Positions 5,924 to 9,357 of a stretch of 9,357 nucleotides of DNA are shown here, in pieces; position 1 is the first letter of the stretch; each line of letters starts with the position of its first letter. A program made the position numbers and the translations under genes. The notes beneath the pieces are model-generated. The model was not told the DNA's origin, did not search any database, and saw nothing but the letters and a program-made list of their open reading frames with translations. The stretch is from a bacterium UBA1790 (lineage in GTDB: Bacteria; Bacteroidota; Bacteroidia; Bacteroidales; Muribaculaceae): NCBI GenBank assembly GCA_002314465.1, contig DCGA01000010.1:1-9357 (forward strand), read 5' to 3'.

Positions 5924-8332
5924 ATGCACAAAGCAAGGTTTTTCATATCAATGACCTTAATGCTTGGTACTCTCTTTACCCAAGCATCTACCGTGCATGT
6001 GCCCGAAGCTCAGGAAATCGCACGCAATTTTTTCTATCAATTATCACCTCATTCATCAGCCGGTTCGGGTATTGCAGCCAATCCGTCGCTTGCCTATACA
6101 GCAGTTGATGAATCGGGTGCCCCCGACTTCTACATCTTTAACAGAAACAGCGAATCGGGCTATGTGATTGTTGCGGGCGATGATGCAGCCGTTCCCATTA
6201 TTGGTTATACCGAAGAAGGTTCATTCAAACTCACCGAGGTTTCAACGAGCATGCTGTGGTGGCTTGAAGAATGCCAGCACGAAATCCAGTACATCAAGCA
6301 AAATCCCGAGCAGGCACGCAGCGCTCAGAGTGTGAGCAAAGCCGTGAGACCGCTCGTCACCACCATGTGGGCACAGAGTTCGCCTTACAATGCCAAGTGC
6401 CCCACATATATTATGGGATATACCGCCTATCGCTGTGCTACCGGTTGTGTGGCTACTGCAATGGCTCAGATAATGAAATACCACGAGTGGCCCGAGCAAG
6501 GCACCGGCGAGCACACCTATGAATGCAATGTAAACGGCTCTACAAAGGTAACCACCCTTAGTGCCGACTTCAGCAGTTCGGTATATGACTGGGATAACAT
6601 GACCGACATCTATGACACCAATAGCACCACAGTCCAGAAGAATGCAGTATCGCTGCTCATGAAGGATGTGGGATACTCGGTTGACATGGGCTACGGTTCA
6701 TCAAGCGGTGCATTCAGCCCTGCGGTTGTAAATGCACTTACCTCTCATTTCGGCTATGACAATAGCGTACGCCTGTGCTCACGCGAGAACTACAGCATTG
6801 AGACATGGGAACAGATGATACGCAACGAACTCGACAACAACCGCCCGGTATATTATTCAGGTGTGTCAAGTACCGGGGGCCATGCTTTCGTGTGCGACGG
6901 ATATGACCACGAGGGATACTTCCACTTCAACTGGGGCTGGGGCGGCAAGGGCAACGGCTATTTCTTATTGTCGATGCTCAACCCCAACAACCGCGAGTTG
7001 GGCACTGTAGGCACCGGATACAACTCACTGCAGGAAATCATCATCAACATAATGCCCGATCAAGGCGGTGTTGCCTCGGCACCCGTTACAGGCGCTTCGT
7101 GCACCATTGTTCCCGTGTCAACATCGGTCAACCTGGGTGAAGCAGCCACATTTAATGTAACCCAGGCATGCATGACGGGCGAGAAAGACTGGACTACCCT
7201 CTACTGGAGCATCGTAGCAACAAGCACCGACATAAACACTAACAGCATTGTTGACGGCTACACATCACTCTTCGATGCGACAGAGATAAAACTGGGTGGT
7301 GGCTACACCCTTAGCGGATTGACCTACACACCGTCAACATCTCTTGCCAACGGCAATTATTACATACGCCTTGCCTATGCCAAGGACGACAACAACAAGG
7401 GCCTGTTCAAGGGTACATCTCCCACCAACTATGTGATTGACATGGAAGTAAAGGACGGAAAGGCATACTTCACCACACATTACGAGCAGACAAATGTGAG
7501 CATGGCAAACCTTACAATGACTCCCGCATACAAGGGGCAGAAGATGCAGGTTTCGGCTCGCATAACCAACAATGACACCAAGGACTTCTATGACAACGTG
7601 TATGTTGCCCTGATGAACAACGGCCGTGTGGAACAAATGAGCGATGCAATGCTTGTTGCACTTGCACCCGGCGAATCGGCACAAATATCGACCGTGATAA
7701 CCGCCAATGTGAATGCCGGTAACTATACGCTTGCAATGCTCGACAACAGCAAGGAAGAAAAGGCCGAAGCGCCCGTCACAGTGGTAGACGGCGGCGGTAC
7801 ACCGAGTTTGCAGGTTGGCGAAAACATCACCCCGGCACTTGAAGAGATGCCCGCCAACGATGTCAAGGCATCGGCACTTATCACAAATACCGGAGGCACA
7901 TATGCAGGGCAACTTGAAATGATAGTGTACAACAGCAGCAAGAAGACAATCCTCACTACAATAAAGTCAGACCTGGTCACTATCGCCAAGGATGAAAGCG
8001 TGAGAGTTGAATTCAATGGCGAATTCGGCGGCCTTGTAGGAGAAACCTACTACATTGCACTGCGCAATCCGTCGGTAACTAATACAACCAGCGCATGGTC
8101 TACCCTTGTCCCGTTCACAGTGTGTGTAGAGCCCGAGGTTGTTGAGCCTCCTGCCAATCCGTGCGATGTAAACCTTGACGGCGAGGTCGACATTTCGGAT
8201 GTTAACACAGTGCTCAAGTGCCTCATGGGAGGCGGTACTCCCGAGGAAAATGTACGCGCCGACGTGAACGGCGACGGTGACATCGATATCGCCGATATCA
8301 ACCGAATCCTAATGTATATCACATCACAATAA
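5924..8332 (+). CDS. Secreted C10-family (streptopain-like) cysteine protease with C-terminal dockerin, copy 3
   Basis: Predicted 802-aa exported protease, third in the tandem set. The ATG at 5924 opens a Sec signal peptide (MHKARFFISMTLMLGTLFTQA, cleavage near 21); an internal Met10 would shorten it and is less likely. After a propeptide, the catalytic domain has Cys175 in CATGCVATAMAQIM, His320 in GGHAFV and Asn336-Trp337 in HFNWGWGG, so all key residues are intact. The loop after NWGWGG is diverged: NPNNRELGTVGTGYN replaces the GIGSFEGGYN form of copies 1 and 2, which may change substrate choice or activation. Ig/CARDB-like beta domains follow, with the shared MPAND motif. The dockerin-like end has two consensus calcium loops, D748-D759 (DVNLDGEVDISD) and D780-D791 (DVNGDGDIDIAD). 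In the catalytic motifs and beta domains it looks closer to copy 2 than to copy 1. It faces the glycosyltransferase gene across a shared terminator. Confidence 0.95.
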   Translation: MHKARFFISMTLMLGTLFTQASTVHVPEAQEIARNFFYQLSPHSSAGSGIAANPSLAYTAVDESGAPDFYIFNRNSESGYVIVAGDDAAVPIIGYTEEGSFKLTEVSTSMLWWLEECQHEIQYIKQNPEQARSAQSVSKAVRPLVTTMWAQSSPYNAKCPTYIMGYTAYRCATGCVATAMAQIMKYHEWPEQGTGEHTYECNVNGSTKVTTLSADFSSSVYDWDNMTDIYDTNSTTVQKNAVSLLMKDVGYSVDMGYGSSSGAFSPAVVNALTSHFGYDNSVRLCSRENYSIETWEQMIRNELDNNRPVYYSGVSSTGGHAFVCDGYDHEGYFHFNWGWGGKGNGYFLLSMLNPNNRELGTVGTGYNSLQEIIINIMPDQGGVASAPVTGASCTIVPVSTSVNLGEAATFNVTQACMTGEKDWTTLYWSIVATSTDINTNSIVDGYTSLFDATEIKLGGGYTLSGLTYTPSTSLANGNYYIRLAYAKDDNNKGLFKGTSPTNYVIDMEVKDGKAYFTTHYEQTNVSMANLTMTPAYKGQKMQVSARITNNDTKDFYDNVYVALMNNGRVEQMSDAMLVALAPGESAQISTVITANVNAGNYTLAMLDNSKEEKAEAPVTVVDGGGTPSLQVGENITPALEEMPANDVKASALITNTGGTYAGQLEMIVYNSSKKTILTTIKSDLVTIAKDESVRVEFNGEFGGLVGETYYIALRNPSVTNTTSAWSTLVPFTVCVEPEVVEPPANPCDVNLDGEVDISDVNTVLKCLMGGGTPEENVRADVNGDGDIDIADINRILMYITSQ

Positions 8333-8361
8333 TTGCTAATACACAATAGAGTAAAGATTAA

Positions 8362-8392
8362 GGGGAGGCTCCGAAAGGAGTCTCCCCAATTA
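8362..8392. terminator. Hairpin terminator between convergent genes, probably bidirectional
   Basis: An 11-bp stem (8362-8372 with 8377-8387, one G-U pair) is closed by a GAAA tetraloop (8373-8376). On the + strand it is followed by aattattt. On the - strand the downstream side reads ttaatcttt. It lies 29 bp after the protease 3 stop and 21 bp after the stop of the facing gene, so it can end transcription from both sides. Confidence 0.85.
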
Positions 8393-8408
8393 TTTCAAGT
8401 AGAAAATA

Positions 8409-9357
8409 TCAGATTAAACCGTGCGAGGCCGCTCTTTCAAATAGCGGCATACTCATGGGCGACCTGTCGACGAGCGACATCATTGCCGATGCATAATCGG
8501 TAAGCACCTTCTTCATGTGCAAGTCGTGAGAGTCGCTATTCTCTATCGCCTCAAGAGCATCAAGGGCGCAGTTAATCACGCCAAACCAATACTCGTTCAT
8601 CTTGTCACGGCACTGGCTCTCGCTATACTCGTAAATAGCCTCCTGTACATTATGAGCCGCCTCGTTAACCGCATCATGGTTGGCACCACGATGCGCAGCC
8701 GAATACTCCTTTAAGGCTCTCATAACAGTGTCGGCAGCATGTTTCTTTGCCTTCTCCATCTTCATCATGCTGGGCAGTGTGCGCACAATCCACCAGCAGC
8801 GGTTGAGCTGCTTGCGGGGATTCTGCATGATGCGGTAAATAAATTCCATGTGGTTCTTGCGCATCCACTCGGGCGCACGCTTCTCGGCTGTGCCGCTATA
8901 GAAGTTGAACGCGGCACCCACACCCAGCATCACGCCCTTCTTTAGGAACGGTTGCAGGCGCTGCATGAAGTAGCACTGCTTGGGAGCACCCAAAGCAACC
9001 CAAATGATGTCGGCACCGTCCTCTTCGATCATGCGGGCAATACCCTCATAGTCGAAGTCCTGGACATCCATGAACGGAAGCGCATAGAATGTCATATCGT
9101 TCACGTCGGGATTGAGTTTGCTCAACTCGCCACGCAGGCTGTCAAGAGTCTGCTGGTTAGTGCCCATGAAGAACTGACGGTGCTTGCGACGCTCCACAAA
9201 GTCCTTGAAAATCATGGGACCGCAATACTGGTCACGTTCCAGTCCATAGATACGCTTGATGTATACAGGGACCCATCCCGAGTCGCATATCGCAAAGAGG
9301 CTGTCTTGCAAAGTCTTGCGATAATCGGCCATGCGCTGTGCGGTATTCACAACCACA
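8409..9357 (-). CDS. WecG/TagA/CpsF-family glycosyltransferase with helical C-terminal extension; N-terminus outside window
   Basis: The family transfers sugars such as ManNAc onto lipid-linked intermediates at the inner membrane for surface polysaccharide or teichoic-acid assembly. The acceptor here is unknown. The reading frame runs off the right edge, and the terminal GTG is unlikely to be the start: about 30-40 residues are probably missing by family comparison. The stop is TGA at 8409-8411. Counting visible residues from base 9356, the VVN segment (2-4) and DSGW (25-28) line up with the family's N-terminal Asn and Asp-Gly regions. GAPKQC (123-128) matches the GAPKQE motif with Cys for Glu, and GVGAAFNFYSGT (145-156) matches GAAFDFYAG with Asn for Asp. 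KRAPEWMRK follows at 159-167. Residues from about 201 to 315 form a charged, probably helical extension beyond the usual ~245-aa fold. It may belong to a polysaccharide gene set lying to the right. Confidence 0.88.
   Translation of the reverse strand, partial: VVVNTAQRMADYRKTLQDSLFAICDSGWVPVYIKRIYGLERDQYCGPMIFKDFVERRKHRQFFMGTNQQTLDSLRGELSKLNPDVNDMTFYALPFMDVQDFDYEGIARMIEEDGADIIWVALGAPKQCYFMQRLQPFLKKGVMLGVGAAFNFYSGTAEKRAPEWMRKNHMEFIYRIMQNPRKQLNRCWWIVRTLPSMMKMEKAKKHAADTVMRALKEYSAAHRGANHDAVNEAAHNVQEAIYEYSESQCRDKMNEYWFGVINCALDALEAIENSDSHDLHMKKVLTDYASAMMSLVDRSPMSMPLFERAASHGLI

Noticed and set aside
7334..7912. 192-aa open frame on the - strand inside protease 3, and similar antisense frames of 166-172 aa in protease 2
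   Set aside because: They lie opposite strongly conserved protease coding sequence, lack promoters, and their Cys/His/Val-rich translations look like shadows of the sense codons.
763..8332. Homologous blocks of the three proteases as a mobile element or CRISPR-like repeat
   Set aside because: The repeats are whole diverged genes with intact domains; no transposase, terminal inverted repeats, target-site duplications or spacer pattern are seen.
9354..9356. GTG at the right edge as the true start of the glycosyltransferase
   Set aside because: Family members have about 30-40 residues before this point, and the frame is still open at the window edge.

Overview
The window looks like chromosomal DNA from a gut-type Bacteroidales bacterium. 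Muribaculaceae or Prevotellaceae are the likeliest families, but this is inferred from gene content, not proven. The three best promoters all match the Bacteroidetes sigma-ABfr pattern (TTTG, 20-bp spacer, TAnnTTTG-like box), and no gene has a convincing Shine-Dalgarno sequence. The main proteins are Bacteroidales-style C10 cysteine proteases.

Layout, left to right: (1) the last ~188 codons of an E. coli-type asparagine synthetase B gene (+), then a hairpin terminator; (2) three tandem, same-strand, paralogous genes (763-3162, 3315-5705, 5924-8332) for secreted C10-family (streptopain/SpeB-like) cysteine proteases of 799, 796 and 802 aa; (3) a hairpin terminator that can serve both strands; (4) a convergent (-) gene for a WecG/TagA/CpsF-family glycosyltransferase that runs off the right edge. 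Intergenic gaps are all under 220 bp, and no stretch over 300 bp lacks a gene.

The three proteases share one architecture: a Sec signal peptide, a ~120-residue propeptide, a C10 catalytic domain with complete Cys/His/Asn-Trp motifs, about 360 residues of beta-sandwich (Ig/CARDB-like) domains, and a C-terminal two-repeat dockerin-like calcium-binding module. Each gene has its own promoter and terminator, so the cluster is three separately controlled transcription units and not an operon. The control regions differ: the middle gene has a perfect 10-1-10 palindrome ending exactly on its -33 box, and the third has an A/T-tract inverted repeat just upstream of a variant promoter.

The most interesting point is the system itself: three diverged dockerin-tagged proteases, with no cohesin, protease inhibitor or T9SS sorting domain in view. 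This suggests secreted proteases that dock onto a partner encoded elsewhere, with each copy under different regulation. The flanking asparagine synthetase and glycosyltransferase genes look like ordinary neighbours.
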